Shown: one piece after another, positions 54,611-63,124 of the stretch
Numbering within the stretch: position 1 is the stretch's first letter
Layout: every line of letters starts with the position of its first letter
Source: Dietzia sp. B32
Lineage (GTDB): Bacteria; Actinomycetota; Actinomycetes; Mycobacteriales; Mycobacteriaceae
Assembly (NCBI RefSeq): GCF_024732245.1
Contig: NZ_CP093845.1
Span: 2,480,001 to 2,544,000, forward strand
Length of the DNA stretch: 64,000 nucleotides
Direction: 5' to 3'
Translations under genes and position numbers: made by a program
Notes under the pieces: model-generated
Databases searched by the model: none
What the model was told of the DNA's origin: nothing
Seen by the model: the letters and a program-made list of their open reading frames with translations, nothing else

Positions 54611-55567
54611 GTGGCGGACGGGCCGAGGGCGGGCGACGACGACGAGGCGCCCCGTCTCCCGGAGGTGACGGTTCCGCCGTGGCTGCGGACCGGGCCGACC
54701 CCCGACCAGTCGATCCCCGGCGGACCCGCGGCGGGCCGGTCGGCCGGCGCAGCCACCGGTCCGGATTCCGCGCGGGCCGGGTCGGGCGAGCAGGGGTCCC
54801 AGCGGGATGACCCGCCGCCCACCCGGATCACCCTGGGTGCAGCCGGCGGTTCCGACCCCGGCCGGCCGACTCCCGCCGCGACCGGTGGGACCCGGTCGCC
54901 GGGGCCCGTCGGCACCCGCCCCCCGGTCGGGGACGACCCGACACCCCTGGCAGTGCCGGTCGGTTCCGCTGATGGTCGACGCGAGGCCGACGACCTGTCC
55001 ACCCTCACGCTCGGCACCCCGGCCGGGGTCCCGGGTCGGGCGGACGACGAGGTTCAGCCCGTACCTGCGGTAGTCGACCGTCGTCCGATGAGGATCGTCC
55101 TGCTCGCCGCCGCCGGCGTCGCGGTGCTGGGCGGATCGGCGGTACTGGGGTACATCGTGGCCCGCGGGGCCGTCGGCCCGGCGACCGGGGAGGTCGCCGG
55201 CTGCCCGGAGGTGTCCGAGCCCGGCCGGGTGGTGGGTTCCGGACCGGGCTCGCTCGAGACGCCGGCCGGAGCGGTGCTGGCCTTCGACCACTCGTACTAC
55301 GTGGAGCGTTCCGCGGAGAAGGCCTTCGCCGTGGTCGCTCCGTCCAGTCGAATGACCGTGGAGCAGTTGCGCGTCGACGGGGTGGAACAGGTCCCCGAGG
55401 GCACCGGCCACTGTGTGGAGGTGCGCGAACTGTCACCCACCCTGCTGGAGGTCGACCTCACGGAGTACCCGCCGGGGGCGGACCCGGTGCTCATCAGGCA
55501 GCGTGTGCGGGTGGCCGAGAACCCGGACGGCACGTGGGGGATCGTCTCCATCACCCCGGCCGGCTGA
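54611..55567 (+). CDS. Single-pass membrane protein with Pro-rich cytosolic region and exported domain
   Basis: A protein of about 318 residues from GTG 54611 (VADGPRAGDDDE). The N-terminal half of about 155 residues is Pro/Gly-rich and disordered. One transmembrane segment follows (IVLLAAAGVAVLGGSAVLGYIV), then an exported domain of about 140 residues (CPEVSEPGRVVG, LAFDHSYYVERSAEKAFAVVAP, GTGHCVEVRELSPTLLEVDL) with two cysteines that could form a disulfide. I do not recognise the domain, but the layout is common in Mycobacteriales envelope proteins. GTG 54611 was preferred for its purine-rich upstream sequence; ATG 54572 is the alternative. It converges with the LCP gene. Confidence 0.6.
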   Translation: MADGPRAGDDDEAPRLPEVTVPPWLRTGPTPDQSIPGGPAAGRSAGAATGPDSARAGSGEQGSQRDDPPPTRITLGAAGGSDPGRPTPAATGGTRSPGPVGTRPPVGDDPTPLAVPVGSADGRREADDLSTLTLGTPAGVPGRADDEVQPVPAVVDRRPMRIVLLAAAGVAVLGGSAVLGYIVARGAVGPATGEVAGCPEVSEPGRVVGSGPGSLETPAGAVLAFDHSYYVERSAEKAFAVVAPSSRMTVEQLRVDGVEQVPEGTGHCVEVRELSPTLLEVDLTEYPPGADPVLIRQRVRVAENPDGTWGIVSITPAG

Positions 55568-55577
55568 CCGTCGTCGC

Positions 55578-57086
55578 TCACGGTCCGGCGTCGAGGTACT
55601 CCGGTCCCGGGGTCCGCCCGGAGGCGACCGCGTCGAAGAATCCGGTGGTCGTGGGGCCCCACACGAGGTAGGACCCCACGGACCCGGAGGACATCCCGTC
55701 GTGTGGCGCGGTCACGGTGAGCGGGTCCCCGCTGAGCCTGCGCATCACCATGGCGAGGTTCCAGATGTGGTCGCCGGTGTCCACGGTGACGGCCTCCGCC
55801 GCCGAGTCCAGCAGCGGCACCGCGGTGAACGGGTTGAGCAGGTTCCCGGGCGAGAGCGTCTTGCGCATGAGCGCGCCGAGGAACTGTCGCTGGTTGCGGA
55901 CGCGCTGGAGGTCCTGCTCGGCGAAACCGTAGCGGGTGCGTACGAAGCCCAGGGCCTGCGGGCCGGCGAGGGTCTGACATCCGGCGGCCAGGTCGAGGCC
56001 CGCGAGCGGATCGCTGATGGGCTCGTCGATGCAGATGTCCACCCCGCCCACGGCGTCGACGATCCCGGCGAACCCGCCGAACCCGATCTCCGCGTAGTGG
56101 TCGATCCGGACGCCGGTCTGCTGCTCCAACGTCTGGGCGAGCAGGGGCGGTCCGCCGAAGGTGTAGGCGGCGTTGAGTTTGTTCTCGCCGTACCCGGGGA
56201 CGTCGACCAGCAGGTCGCGGGGTAGCGAGATGAGCATCGTCCGGTCCCCGCCGCGGGGGGTGTAGACGAGCATCATCGTGTCGGTGCGCTTGCCGCCGGC
56301 ATCGGACTCCGAGCCGGTCGACAGCTGGGCCTGTTGCTCGGCGGTCAACCCCTCCCTCGAGTCGGTGCCCACGAGCAGGGTGACGGTGCCGGGCGTGTTG
56401 CCGCCGCGCCCCGGGTAATCGGTCAGTGCGTCGATCCGCTGCAGTTTCGAGTCCGCCCACAGGACGCTGACCACTCCCAGCGTGAGTACGAGGACCAGCA
56501 CCAGGCCGAGGATCCGCAGCGGTCCGATCCGTCGCCGTGGCGTGCGGCGCGTGCGGCGTCCTCCCGACGGCATCCCGGAGGCCCCACGCGCAGGCCGACG
56601 GTCGGGTCGCCGGCCGCGCCGGTCGACGGGCTCGCGGTAGGGGTCGCGCGTGCCGCCCCGGGCGGCCGACGGCTGCCTCGGGTCGCGAGGGTCGCGAGCG
56701 GCACGGGGGTCGCGTGGGTCGCGTGCGGCCCGGGGGTCGCGTGCCGCCCGCGGATCGCGGGGGTCACGTGCGGCCCGGGGGTCACCGGCGGAGCGCGGAT
56801 CTCGTGCGGCACGGGGGTCCGCTGGGTCGCGGCGGTCACGTGCGGCGTACCGCGCCCGTTCCTCCGGGGACAGCGGCTCGGGCTGCTGTCGCGGTTGGTA
56901 GCCGGTGCGACCCACCGGCCGCTCACGGCCCGGGGTGCGCGGGGCCCGCCGGGCGGCCGGGTCGGGCCGGCCCGACGCTTCGCGCGGAGTGCCGGGTTCG
57001 GCGTAACCGCGGCGCTCGCGCGCGCGTCGCCGGAGCTCGGCGGCCTCCTCCGGGGTGAGGTGCCGGCGCCTGGGGTCGTCGGTCAT
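55578..57086 (-). CDS. LytR-CpsA-Psr (LCP) family cell-wall glycopolymer ligase
   Basis: Attaches polyprenyl-linked glycopolymers, in Mycobacteriales arabinogalactan, to peptidoglycan. It has 502 residues: a long basic cytosolic N-terminus (about 1-215) with DPRAAR/DPRDPR tandem repeats, one membrane span (ILGLVLVLVLTLGVVSVLWA), then the LCP domain. That domain has LLVGTDSREG, KRTDTMMLVY, SLPRDLLVDVPGYG, NKLNAAYTFGG, GFGGFAGIVDAVGGVDICID and LGFVRTRYGFAEQDLQRVRNQ, which carry the Arg/Asp residues that bind pyrophosphate. ATG 57086 lies 8 nt after TAGAGT. No LytR_C domain is present. Confidence 0.92.
   Translation of the reverse strand: MTDDPRRRHLTPEEAAELRRRARERRGYAEPGTPREASGRPDPAARRAPRTPGRERPVGRTGYQPRQQPEPLSPEERARYAARDRRDPADPRAARDPRSAGDPRAARDPRDPRAARDPRAARDPRDPRAARDPRDPRQPSAARGGTRDPYREPVDRRGRRPDRRPARGASGMPSGGRRTRRTPRRRIGPLRILGLVLVLVLTLGVVSVLWADSKLQRIDALTDYPGRGGNTPGTVTLLVGTDSREGLTAEQQAQLSTGSESDAGGKRTDTMMLVYTPRGGDRTMLISLPRDLLVDVPGYGENKLNAAYTFGGPPLLAQTLEQQTGVRIDHYAEIGFGGFAGIVDAVGGVDICIDEPISDPLAGLDLAAGCQTLAGPQALGFVRTRYGFAEQDLQRVRNQRQFLGALMRKTLSPGNLLNPFTAVPLLDSAAEAVTVDTGDHIWNLAMVMRRLSGDPLTVTAPHDGMSSGSVGSYLVWGPTTTGFFDAVASGRTPGPEYLDAGP
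56680..56840 (-). repeat. Tandem DPRAAR/DPRDPR coding repeat in LCP gene
   Basis: A run of roughly nine to ten six- or nine-residue units (DPRAAR, DPRDPR) in the cytosolic tail. The DNA repeats GGGTCGCG-type blocks. Confidence 0.8.
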
Positions 57087-57094
57087 GGGATCGG

Positions 57095-57100
57095 ACTCTA
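57095..57100 (-). promoter_or_regulatory. -10 box, LCP gene
   Basis: TAGAGT on the minus strand, 8 nt before ATG at 57086. Confidence 0.5.
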
Positions 57101-57305
57101 CTTGGCGTGCCCCGCGGTCGGCGGGTCCCACGGTCCCGGCGGGACCAGCGTCACAGCCGCGGGGGCCGCCCCTCTGCACCGGGATGCGCTGCCTCTATGC
57201 ACGCATTTCGGCCAGGTGCGCTGCCGGAATGGACCATTCGGGACGCGCAACCCGGGGCGGTGGTGGGCGCGGAGCTGTAGCTTGCGCGGAGCGACGGCTG
57301 GGCCG

Positions 57306-58187
57306 TCACAGCCACGACACGTGCGGGGCGAGCAGCGCGTAGCCGAGGAACGCGACCACGTCGAGCAGCGTGTGCGCCAGCACCAGGGGCCACAACCGAC
57401 GGGTCCGCATCCACCAGAGGGCGAACACCACGCCCATCGCGAGATTGCCGAGCCCCCCGCCGAACCCCTGGTAGAGGTGATACGACCCGCGCAGCAGCGC
57501 GCTCGCGGCCAGGGCCAGAACGGGCGGCACCCCCAGTTGGCGCAGCCGGACGAGCAGGTAGCCCACCACGAGGATCTCCTCGGCGGCACCGTTCCCGGCA
57601 GCGGAGAGCACCAGCACGACGGGCCGCCACCACGTCTCACCCAGGCCGGACGCGGACACCTGCAGATTGACCCCTGCGGTGACCGCGCCGACGTACAGCG
57701 CCAGGCCGGGGATGCCGATGACGGCGGTCAACGCCAGCCCCCACGCCACCTGCCGCCCCGGACGCGCGCGGGTCAGCCCGATCGCCCGCGCACGGATCCC
57801 GGAGTGCGCGAGCAGCACCAGCGGGAGCAGCGCCCACGCCAGCAGCCGCAGTACCCCTAGTGCCTGGTAGGACAGGTCGAGCCAGGAGTGCTCGGAGCGC
57901 GAGACGTTGAGGGCGGCGGTCTGCTCCGCGAGGTCGGCGGGCGCGAGCAGCGCGGAGACCAGGTCGAGCACGGCGTAGGCGCCGGACAATCCGAAGGTGA
58001 CGGCCAGGACGACGACGAGCTCGGCCGTCAGGAGCCGGCGGACACGGGGGTCGGTGACCGGGTCGAACCGAGCCGTGTACCGGGTGAACGCCTCGCCCGG
58101 CGAGAGAGTGCGAAGGAGTCGTCCCGCGCCGGATGCGGGCGGCGTCGACCCGCTCACCCCGACCTGCTCACCGGGCGAGCCGGACAT
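57306..58187 (-). CDS. CPBP-family intramembrane glutamic protease
   Basis: A 293-residue polytopic protein with about 8 hydrophobic segments. The three CPBP/Rce1 motifs are present: AAEEILVVGYLLVRLR (motif 1, EExxxR-like), SYHLYQG (motif 2 His) and LAHTLLD (motif 3 His). Bacterial members act in prenyl-protein-like processing, bacteriocin immunity or regulated proteolysis; the target here is unknown. ATG 58187 lies inside the upstream gene (20-nt overlap). The 219-bp gap to the LCP gene shows no further gene. Confidence 0.85.
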   Translation of the reverse strand: MSGSPGEQVGVSGSTPPASGAGRLLRTLSPGEAFTRYTARFDPVTDPRVRRLLTAELVVVLAVTFGLSGAYAVLDLVSALLAPADLAEQTAALNVSRSEHSWLDLSYQALGVLRLLAWALLPLVLLAHSGIRARAIGLTRARPGRQVAWGLALTAVIGIPGLALYVGAVTAGVNLQVSASGLGETWWRPVVLVLSAAGNGAAEEILVVGYLLVRLRQLGVPPVLALAASALLRGSYHLYQGFGGGLGNLAMGVVFALWWMRTRRLWPLVLAHTLLDVVAFLGYALLAPHVSWL

Positions 58188-58860
58188 GATCGACGATCCG
58201 GTCCATCCACCGGATGCCGGGTGCGGACTGCTGAGAGGTGGTCACGTACGCCACCCACCAGCGGCGCCCCTCGGAACCGAAGACGGCGGTGTAGACCAGC
58301 CCCCCGGAGTCCTGGTCGGCGCTCCCGTCCGGGACCACCACGTAGGAGATCGCGGCGCCCGTGCCCGCCTCGTTGTCCACGGGAACGGTCCGTTGTTCGT
58401 CACGGGTCCCGGCCACGCCCAACACGTACATCTGGATGGTCTCGGCGAGCGCGGTGGCGGCCCCCTGGTCGTCGGTGACGGCCGCGGCGGCGATCCCGGA
58501 CTCCAGGGGCCCGGCGAGGATGCGGGTGTCCAGGGCCCGACCGGTGCCGACAGGTCGCATCTGCACGGTCCCGAAGTCGGGGTCGCCGCTCACGCGCCAT
58601 CCGACCGGCACCTGCAGCTCGAGCCCCGAGTCCCGGTCGACGTGGTACGCACCGTGCAGGGTCGAGTCCCTGGGCAGCACCGACGCGGGGTTGGTGGCCA
58701 CGGCGATCACGAGCAACCCGGCCAGCAGGGCCAGCGCCACGTGGACGGTCCGCGGTCCGCGCTTCTCCTCGGGCGTGAGGTGGGAGGCGTCCGGGGCGTC
58801 GTCCGGGGCGGGGGCGTAGTCGGCCGCGTACTCGGGCACGGGGGAGTCGTCGGTACCCAT
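58168..58860 (-). CDS. Single-pass membrane protein with exported domain, unknown function
   Basis: A 230-residue protein: an acidic N-terminus of about 40 residues (DDSPVPEYAADYAPAPDDAP), one membrane span (VALALLAGLLVIAVATNPASVL) and an exported domain (ELQVPVGWRVSGDPDFG, ISYVVVPDGSADQ, WVAYVTTSQQSAPGI). The domain recalls small lipoprotein-like or LpqN-like folds, but I cannot place it firmly. ATG 58860 lies 7 nt after TACGCT. It overlaps the CPBP protease gene by 20 nt, so the two likely work in one unit. Confidence 0.6.
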   Translation of the reverse strand: MGTDDSPVPEYAADYAPAPDDAPDASHLTPEEKRGPRTVHVALALLAGLLVIAVATNPASVLPRDSTLHGAYHVDRDSGLELQVPVGWRVSGDPDFGTVQMRPVGTGRALDTRILAGPLESGIAAAAVTDDQGAATALAETIQMYVLGVAGTRDEQRTVPVDNEAGTGAAISYVVVPDGSADQDSGGLVYTAVFGSEGRRWWVAYVTTSQQSAPGIRWMDRIVDHVRLAR

Positions 58861-58867
58861 CGGGGAG

Positions 58868-58873
58868 AGCGTA
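58868..58873 (-). promoter_or_regulatory. -10 box, 58.2-58.9 kb gene
   Basis: TACGCT on the minus strand, 7 nt before ATG at 58860. Confidence 0.55.
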
Positions 58874-58927
58874 GCAACGCGCGGGGCGTGATCCCGGGGC
58901 CCTCGCGAGGGGTGTAGACCTGAGGTC

Positions 58928-59467
58928 ATGACGGTGTCGCTCGAACTGCTCGGTCGCGGTCCCTCCCGGCCGGATCTCCTGGACGACCTCGTGGTGGACG
59001 AGGAGTCGATGGTCCCGGCCCTGACGAGGTGGTCGGCGCCCGTCCCCGTGGCGGTGGATCCCACCTCCGACACGCGTCTGCCCGATCTCGACGCGGTCGC
59101 CGAGGTGCTCGCCGCGGGCACCCCCGCGGTCGTCGACGTCGCCCCCGGGCTGGCCGGGCCGGGCCCCGCCGCCGATCAGCTCGCGGACCTGCTGGCCGTG
59201 GCCGCGCACTCCGGGGTGGGGTTCGGTTCCGGGCTGGTGCCCCGCTGTGCCGACGCCGGCGAGGTGTGGGCGATGCTCGCCGGGGCGGTGGCGGCCATGA
59301 CCGGGGCGGACGTCCGCGATGCGCTCGCCGGACCGGACCCGGCCCGGCTCCTGGGCCTGTCGAGGTCGGCCCGGGAGGCGATCCGCGACGTGATCACGTG
59401 CGTCCTCGTGCCCGACGGGCGGGTCGACGCCGTCTCGGCGGACCTCGCGTCCGTCGACGCCCCCTGA
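58928..59467 (+). CDS. Conserved hypothetical protein upstream of pheA
   Basis: A 179-residue soluble acidic protein (TVSLELLGRGPSRPDLLDD, VVDVAPGLAGPGPAADQLAD, GFGSGLVPRCADAGEVWAML). No domain recognised. Codon composition and the head-to-tail position 20 bases before pheA support a real gene. The ATG is preceded by TGTAGACC, a weak -10-like element. Function unknown. Confidence 0.5.
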   Translation: MTVSLELLGRGPSRPDLLDDLVVDEESMVPALTRWSAPVPVAVDPTSDTRLPDLDAVAEVLAAGTPAVVDVAPGLAGPGPAADQLADLLAVAAHSGVGFGSGLVPRCADAGEVWAMLAGAVAAMTGADVRDALAGPDPARLLGLSRSAREAIRDVITCVLVPDGRVDAVSADLASVDAP

Positions 59468-59474
59468 CGCTGGC

Positions 59475-59480
59475 TAGGCT
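59475..59480 (+). promoter_or_regulatory. -10 box, pheA
   Basis: TAGGCT, 7 nt before GTG at 59488. Confidence 0.6.
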
Positions 59481-59487
59481 TGTCGTC

Positions 59488-60420
59488 GTGGTCACCGTCG
59501 CCTACCTCGGCCCGCCCGGCACGTTCACCGATGCCGCCCTGCACCGACTGCGCACCGACGTGCGCACCTCGACGCTGCTCGGCGACGCCGAGGCGGTCCC
59601 CGCCGGCACCCCCGACGAGGCGCTGGCGATGGTCCGCGCCGGCACCGCCGACTACGCGTGCGTCCCGTTCGAGAACTCGGTCGACGGCACCGTCAACCCG
59701 ACCAGCGACGCACTCGCGGTGGGGGACCGGCTGCAGATCTTCGCCGAGACCGAGCTCGACGTGGAGTTCTCCATCCTGGTGCGGCCCGGCACCACCGCCG
59801 CCGACGTCCGCGTCCTGCGGACCCACCCCGTCGCCGCCGCGCAGGTCCGCCGCTGGGTGGGCGTGCACCTGCCGCAGGCGCACATCGAGACCACCTCCTC
59901 CACCGCGGCCGGTGCCGAGGAGGTCGCAGCCGGCACCGCCGACGCCACCGCGGCCCCCGCGCGGGCCGGTGAGATCAACGGACTGGTCGCGCTGGCCGAG
60001 AACGTCGCCGACGTGGGCGGTGCCCGCACCCGGTTCGTGCTGGTCGGTCGCCCCGGCCCGCCGCCGGCGCGCACCGGCAGTGACCGGACCTGCGTGATCT
60101 TCGGACTGCCCCACGAGCCCAATTCCCTGGTCCAGGCGCTCACGGAATTGTCGATCCGCGACATCGACCTCACCCGCATCGGCTCCCGACCCACCCGCGT
60201 CGAGCGGTTCACCTACCTGTTCCACGTGGACCTCGTCGGCCACATCGAGGACCCGGCGGTGGCCGAGGCGCTCGTCGCCCTGCGCCACCGGACCGCGGAC
60301 CTGCGCTACCTCGGGTCGTGGCCCGTCGCGGACGGTGACGAGGCTGGCGCCCCGCCGCCGGACCGCGCCGCCGAACTCGACTGGCTGGACCGCCTGCGTC
60401 GCGGGGAGGACGCCGGGTGA
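59488..60420 (+). CDS. pheA: Prephenate dehydratase
   Basis: Converts prephenate to phenylpyruvate in phenylalanine synthesis. It has 310 residues, the monofunctional form. The catalytic domain has VAYLGPPGTFTDAAL, FENSVDGTVNPTSDAL and ARTRFVLV (the TRF motif). The C-terminal ACT domain (SLVQALTELSIRDIDLTRIG, SRPTR) binds phenylalanine for feedback control. GTG 59488 follows TAGGCT by 7 nt. The stop overlaps the next gene's GTG (GTGA). Confidence 0.96.
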   Translation: MVTVAYLGPPGTFTDAALHRLRTDVRTSTLLGDAEAVPAGTPDEALAMVRAGTADYACVPFENSVDGTVNPTSDALAVGDRLQIFAETELDVEFSILVRPGTTAADVRVLRTHPVAAAQVRRWVGVHLPQAHIETTSSTAAGAEEVAAGTADATAAPARAGEINGLVALAENVADVGGARTRFVLVGRPGPPPARTGSDRTCVIFGLPHEPNSLVQALTELSIRDIDLTRIGSRPTRVERFTYLFHVDLVGHIEDPAVAEALVALRHRTADLRYLGSWPVADGDEAGAPPPDRAAELDWLDRLRRGEDAG

Positions 60421-61049
60421 GCGCCCGCCTCCACCTGGTCCGCCACGGACAGACCCCCTCGAACGTCGCCGGTGCCCTCGACACCGCCCTGCCCGGGGCG
60501 CCGCTCACCGACCTCGGCCGAGACCAGGCCCGACTGGTGGGCGAGGAGCTCGCCGGATCGGGGATCAGTCCGACCGTCGTGCTCAGCTCCGAGGCCGCGC
60601 GGGCCCGTGAGACCGCCGGGCTCATCGCCCGGGAGATGGCGCTGCCCACCCAGGCCGTGCCCGGCGTCCACGAGGTGCAGGCCGGCGACTACGAGATGCG
60701 GACCGGGACCGAGGCGCTCCTGGCCTACAACCGGATGGTGCGCGACTGGCTGGAGAACGGCGACCTCGACTCCCGGCTCCCCGGCGGCGAGAGCGCCCTG
60801 GACGTGCAGGACCGCGCCATGCCGTTGATCGCCGAGCTGCGCGAGTCGTACCTGGACAACGCGGTCGACGTGGTGCTGGTGGTGCACGGCACGCTCATGC
60901 GGATGCTCGCGGTGTTCGCCGGGGCCGTGCCGTCGCAGTGGGCGCTGGACAACCGGATCCCCAACTGCGGGGTCATCGAGCTCGCACCGGACGGCGGCGG
61001 CTGGTCGTGCGAACGGTGGGGCGACCACCCGGGGCGGCCCGGCTACTGA
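60417..61049 (+). CDS. Histidine phosphatase (phosphoglycerate mutase-like) protein
   Basis: A 210-residue branch-1 histidine phosphatase. LVRHGQTPSN holds the phospho-accepting His, VLSSEAARARETA the second Arg, and VVHGTLMRML the second catalytic His. The substrate is not predictable; the position after pheA (like Rv3837c after pheA in M. tuberculosis) is conserved. GTG 60417 overlaps the pheA stop. It converges with the zincin gene, with duplicated sequence between them. Confidence 0.9.
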   Translation: MSARLHLVRHGQTPSNVAGALDTALPGAPLTDLGRDQARLVGEELAGSGISPTVVLSSEAARARETAGLIAREMALPTQAVPGVHEVQAGDYEMRTGTEALLAYNRMVRDWLENGDLDSRLPGGESALDVQDRAMPLIAELRESYLDNAVDVVLVVHGTLMRMLAVFAGAVPSQWALDNRIPNCGVIELAPDGGGWSCERWGDHPGRPGY

Positions 61050-61061
61050 TCGCGGCGGGTC

Positions 61062-61115
61062 CAGCTCTGATCGGGCTCAGCCCCGATCGGCTCAGCTCTG
61101 ATCGGGCTCAGCCCC
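61062..61115. repeat. 23-bp direct repeat between convergent genes
   Basis: A 23-bp unit occurs at 61062-61084 and 61093-61115 (period 31), the second copy including the stop codon of the zincin gene. Within it, GATCGGG (61069-61075) and CCCGATC (61082-61088) can form a hairpin. Confidence 0.75.
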
Positions 61116-61458
61116 AGCCGAGCTCGTGGAGGGTCTCCTCGTCGATCCCGAAGTGGTGTGCGATCTCGTGGATCACCGTCACCGCCACCTCGTGGACCAG
61201 CTCCTCCTCGGTGGAGCAGAACGCGCACAGCGCGCCCCGGTAGATGGTGATGGTGTCCGGTAGGAAGCCCGAATAGGTGGTGTCGCGTTCGGTCAGCGCC
61301 ACCCCCTCGTACAGGCCCAGCAGGTCGGGCTCGTCCGGGTGGCGGTCGGCGATGAGCACCACGACGTTGTCCATCGCCTCGAACAGCGCGTCCGGGACCG
61401 AGTCCAACGCGTCGTCCACCAGTTCCTCGAAGCGGGTCTCGTCGACCCTCAGGCTCAC
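61108..61458 (-). CDS. Minimal zincin-like metallopeptidase-family protein
   Basis: A 116-residue protein with a zinc-protease motif VTVIHEIAHHFGIDEETLHELGW: HExxH, then Gly and a third His. Such minimal matrixin-like proteins are widespread in actinobacteria, and their peptidase activity is largely unproven. ATG 61458 overlaps the septum-formation gene's stop (ATGA). The position matches Rv3836 of M. tuberculosis. Confidence 0.88.
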   Translation of the reverse strand: MSLRVDETRFEELVDDALDSVPDALFEAMDNVVVLIADRHPDEPDLLGLYEGVALTERDTTYSGFLPDTITIYRGALCAFCSTEEELVHEVAVTVIHEIAHHFGIDEETLHELGWG

Positions 61459-62573
61459 GGCGTCCCGCCGGGCACCGGCACCGACACCGTGCCCTGGCCC
61501 GTGTCGGTCGGGGCTCCGGGGACGCCCCCCGGCGGCTGACCCGGCGGTGGGATCTGGGTGGTGGTGGGCGCGACCGGGGTGGCCCCGTCGATCAGCACGC
61601 CCTGCCGCGCCGACCCCCGCAGTACGGCGAACGGGCCGGGCTCCGCGGCCTTCATCAACCCGCAGTTGACGGTCCGGCTACCCGTCTGCCACGAGACCTC
61701 CGAGATCGGGTTGACCAGAGTCGAGATGAGGGTCGTCCGTCGGAGCGCCTCGGAGTCACCGAGGTAGGAGACACCGGCCTCCCGACAGGCGTCCGCGGTG
61801 AGCTCGGACTGCTGGCGGGGATCCGGCGGGACCGGCCCCTCCGGGAACGTACCGGTCACGTCCACGTCGGCGACGATCTCGATCGAATGGTCCTCGGAAC
61901 AGGGCGTGGTCGCGCCGGGCAGGCCCGCGTCGGTGAATCCCAGGCAGGTGCCCGGCTCCCATCGGCGGTGCTGGTCGGCCTCGGCGAACGTTCCCGTCGA
62001 CAGGGCGGAGCGGCCGTCGAGTTCGGCGGCGGCGACACCGCAGAGCACGCTGCGGTCGCCCTTCTCCCAACCCTCCTCGGACGGCGGCACGACCAGCCCG
62101 GTGAAGCGTCCGCCGGGGTCGACCTCGCGCCCGCCGGCGTACCCGGAGATCAGCGGGAGGCAGCGCTCGGTCCCCACCGGCGCCAGCTCGGCACTGACCG
62201 GCAGCGGCGCGCCCTCCCCGAAGCCGGGGACCTTCGACAGGTCGATCCGGGCCGCCACCTCGAACCGGTGTGGCTCGGCGCAGTCGACCGTGTCGAACGA
62301 GGTCACGCGGTCCGCGGCGTCGAGCGACCAGGTCAGGCACGTCCCCGGCGCGGCCTCGGCGTACGCGGGCCCGGACAGGGTTCGCGGGTCGACCTGGGGC
62401 ACGACCGCCGCGATGCGCTCGGCGCGGGACGAGTTGGGATCGTTGATCGCCGACGCCATGAGTGCACCGGTGACCGCCCCGCCGGACAGGACGGCGAGGA
62501 GGGAGGCCATGACCGCGCCCCGTGTGCGGAGCAGCGATCGACCACGGCGCGACGATCGGGTGGGAGTGGTCAT
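61455..62573 (-). CDS. Septum-formation family membrane protein
   Basis: A 372-residue protein. A short basic cytosolic N-terminus leads to one membrane span (GAVMASLLAVLSGGAVTGALMA). The exported part holds two septum-formation-type repeats with cysteines (GTCLTWSLDAADRVTSFDTVDC, then GTCLGFTDAGLPGATTPCSEDH, each with C...DC/C...EPH patterns) and a Pro-rich tail. The family is named for its link to division septa in actinobacteria; the molecular role is unknown. ATG 62573 follows GGAAGG. It is the counterpart of Rv3835, next to serS. Confidence 0.85.
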   Translation of the reverse strand: MTTPTRSSRRGRSLLRTRGAVMASLLAVLSGGAVTGALMASAINDPNSSRAERIAAVVPQVDPRTLSGPAYAEAAPGTCLTWSLDAADRVTSFDTVDCAEPHRFEVAARIDLSKVPGFGEGAPLPVSAELAPVGTERCLPLISGYAGGREVDPGGRFTGLVVPPSEEGWEKGDRSVLCGVAAAELDGRSALSTGTFAEADQHRRWEPGTCLGFTDAGLPGATTPCSEDHSIEIVADVDVTGTFPEGPVPPDPRQQSELTADACREAGVSYLGDSEALRRTTLISTLVNPISEVSWQTGSRTVNCGLMKAAEPGPFAVLRGSARQGVLIDGATPVAPTTTQIPPPGQPPGGVPGAPTDTGQGTVSVPVPGGTP

Positions 62574-62607
62574 CGCCTTCCATGATGCCGCAATCGCGCG
62601 GTCCCGA

Positions 62608-62613
62608 TAGGAT
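62608..62613 (+). promoter_or_regulatory. -10 box, ankyrin gene
   Basis: TAGGAT, 7 nt before ATG at 62621. Confidence 0.6.
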
Positions 62614-62620
62614 CCTCGGC

Positions 62621-63064
62621 ATGAGCGGACAGAACCACGACGAGCCGGCCGGTGCGGACGGCGAGGTGCGCTCGCCGCGGGACGGGGTGGACCCGGAGGT
62701 CCTCGAGTTCGCGCAGATGCTGTTCCAGCTGGCGCGCGACGGCGAGACGGAGCGGCTCGCGGCGTATGTCGACGCCGGGGTGAGCCCGGACCTGACCAAC
62801 GAGCGGGGCGACGCCCTGCTCATGCTCGCCGCCTACAACGGTCACCCGGACACCGTTCGCGCGTTGCTCGCACGCGGCGCCCAGGTGGACCGCGCCAACG
62901 ACCGGGGCCAGACCCCGCTGGCGGGCGCGGTGTTCAAGGGATACGGCGAGGTCGTCCGCGCGCTCTTCGAGGCGGGTGCGGATCCCTACGGCGGGACGCC
63001 CACCGCGGTCGACACGGCGCGCATGTTCGAGAAGGACGCCTTCCTCGAACTGTTCGGCGTCTGA
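62621..63064 (+). CDS. Ankyrin-repeat protein
   Basis: A 147-residue protein with about three ankyrin repeats: LARDGETERLAAYVDAGVSPD, GDALLMLAAYNGHPDTVRAL and GQTPLAGAVFKGYGEVVRALF. It probably mediates protein binding in the cytosol. The start is leaderless after TAGGAT. It lies between the septum-formation gene and serS; partner unknown. Confidence 0.9.
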   Translation: MSGQNHDEPAGADGEVRSPRDGVDPEVLEFAQMLFQLARDGETERLAAYVDAGVSPDLTNERGDALLMLAAYNGHPDTVRALLARGAQVDRANDRGQTPLAGAVFKGYGEVVRALFEAGADPYGGTPTAVDTARMFEKDAFLELFGV

Positions 63065-63111
63065 CCACCCCGCGGTCGCGGTCGCGGATCGGGGCGCGCG
63101 GGCGGGGCCGC

Positions 63112-63117
63112 TAGGCT
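63112..63117 (+). promoter_or_regulatory. -10 box, serS
   Basis: TAGGCT, 7 nt before GTG at 63125. Confidence 0.6.
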
Positions 63118-63124
63118 GGGACGC

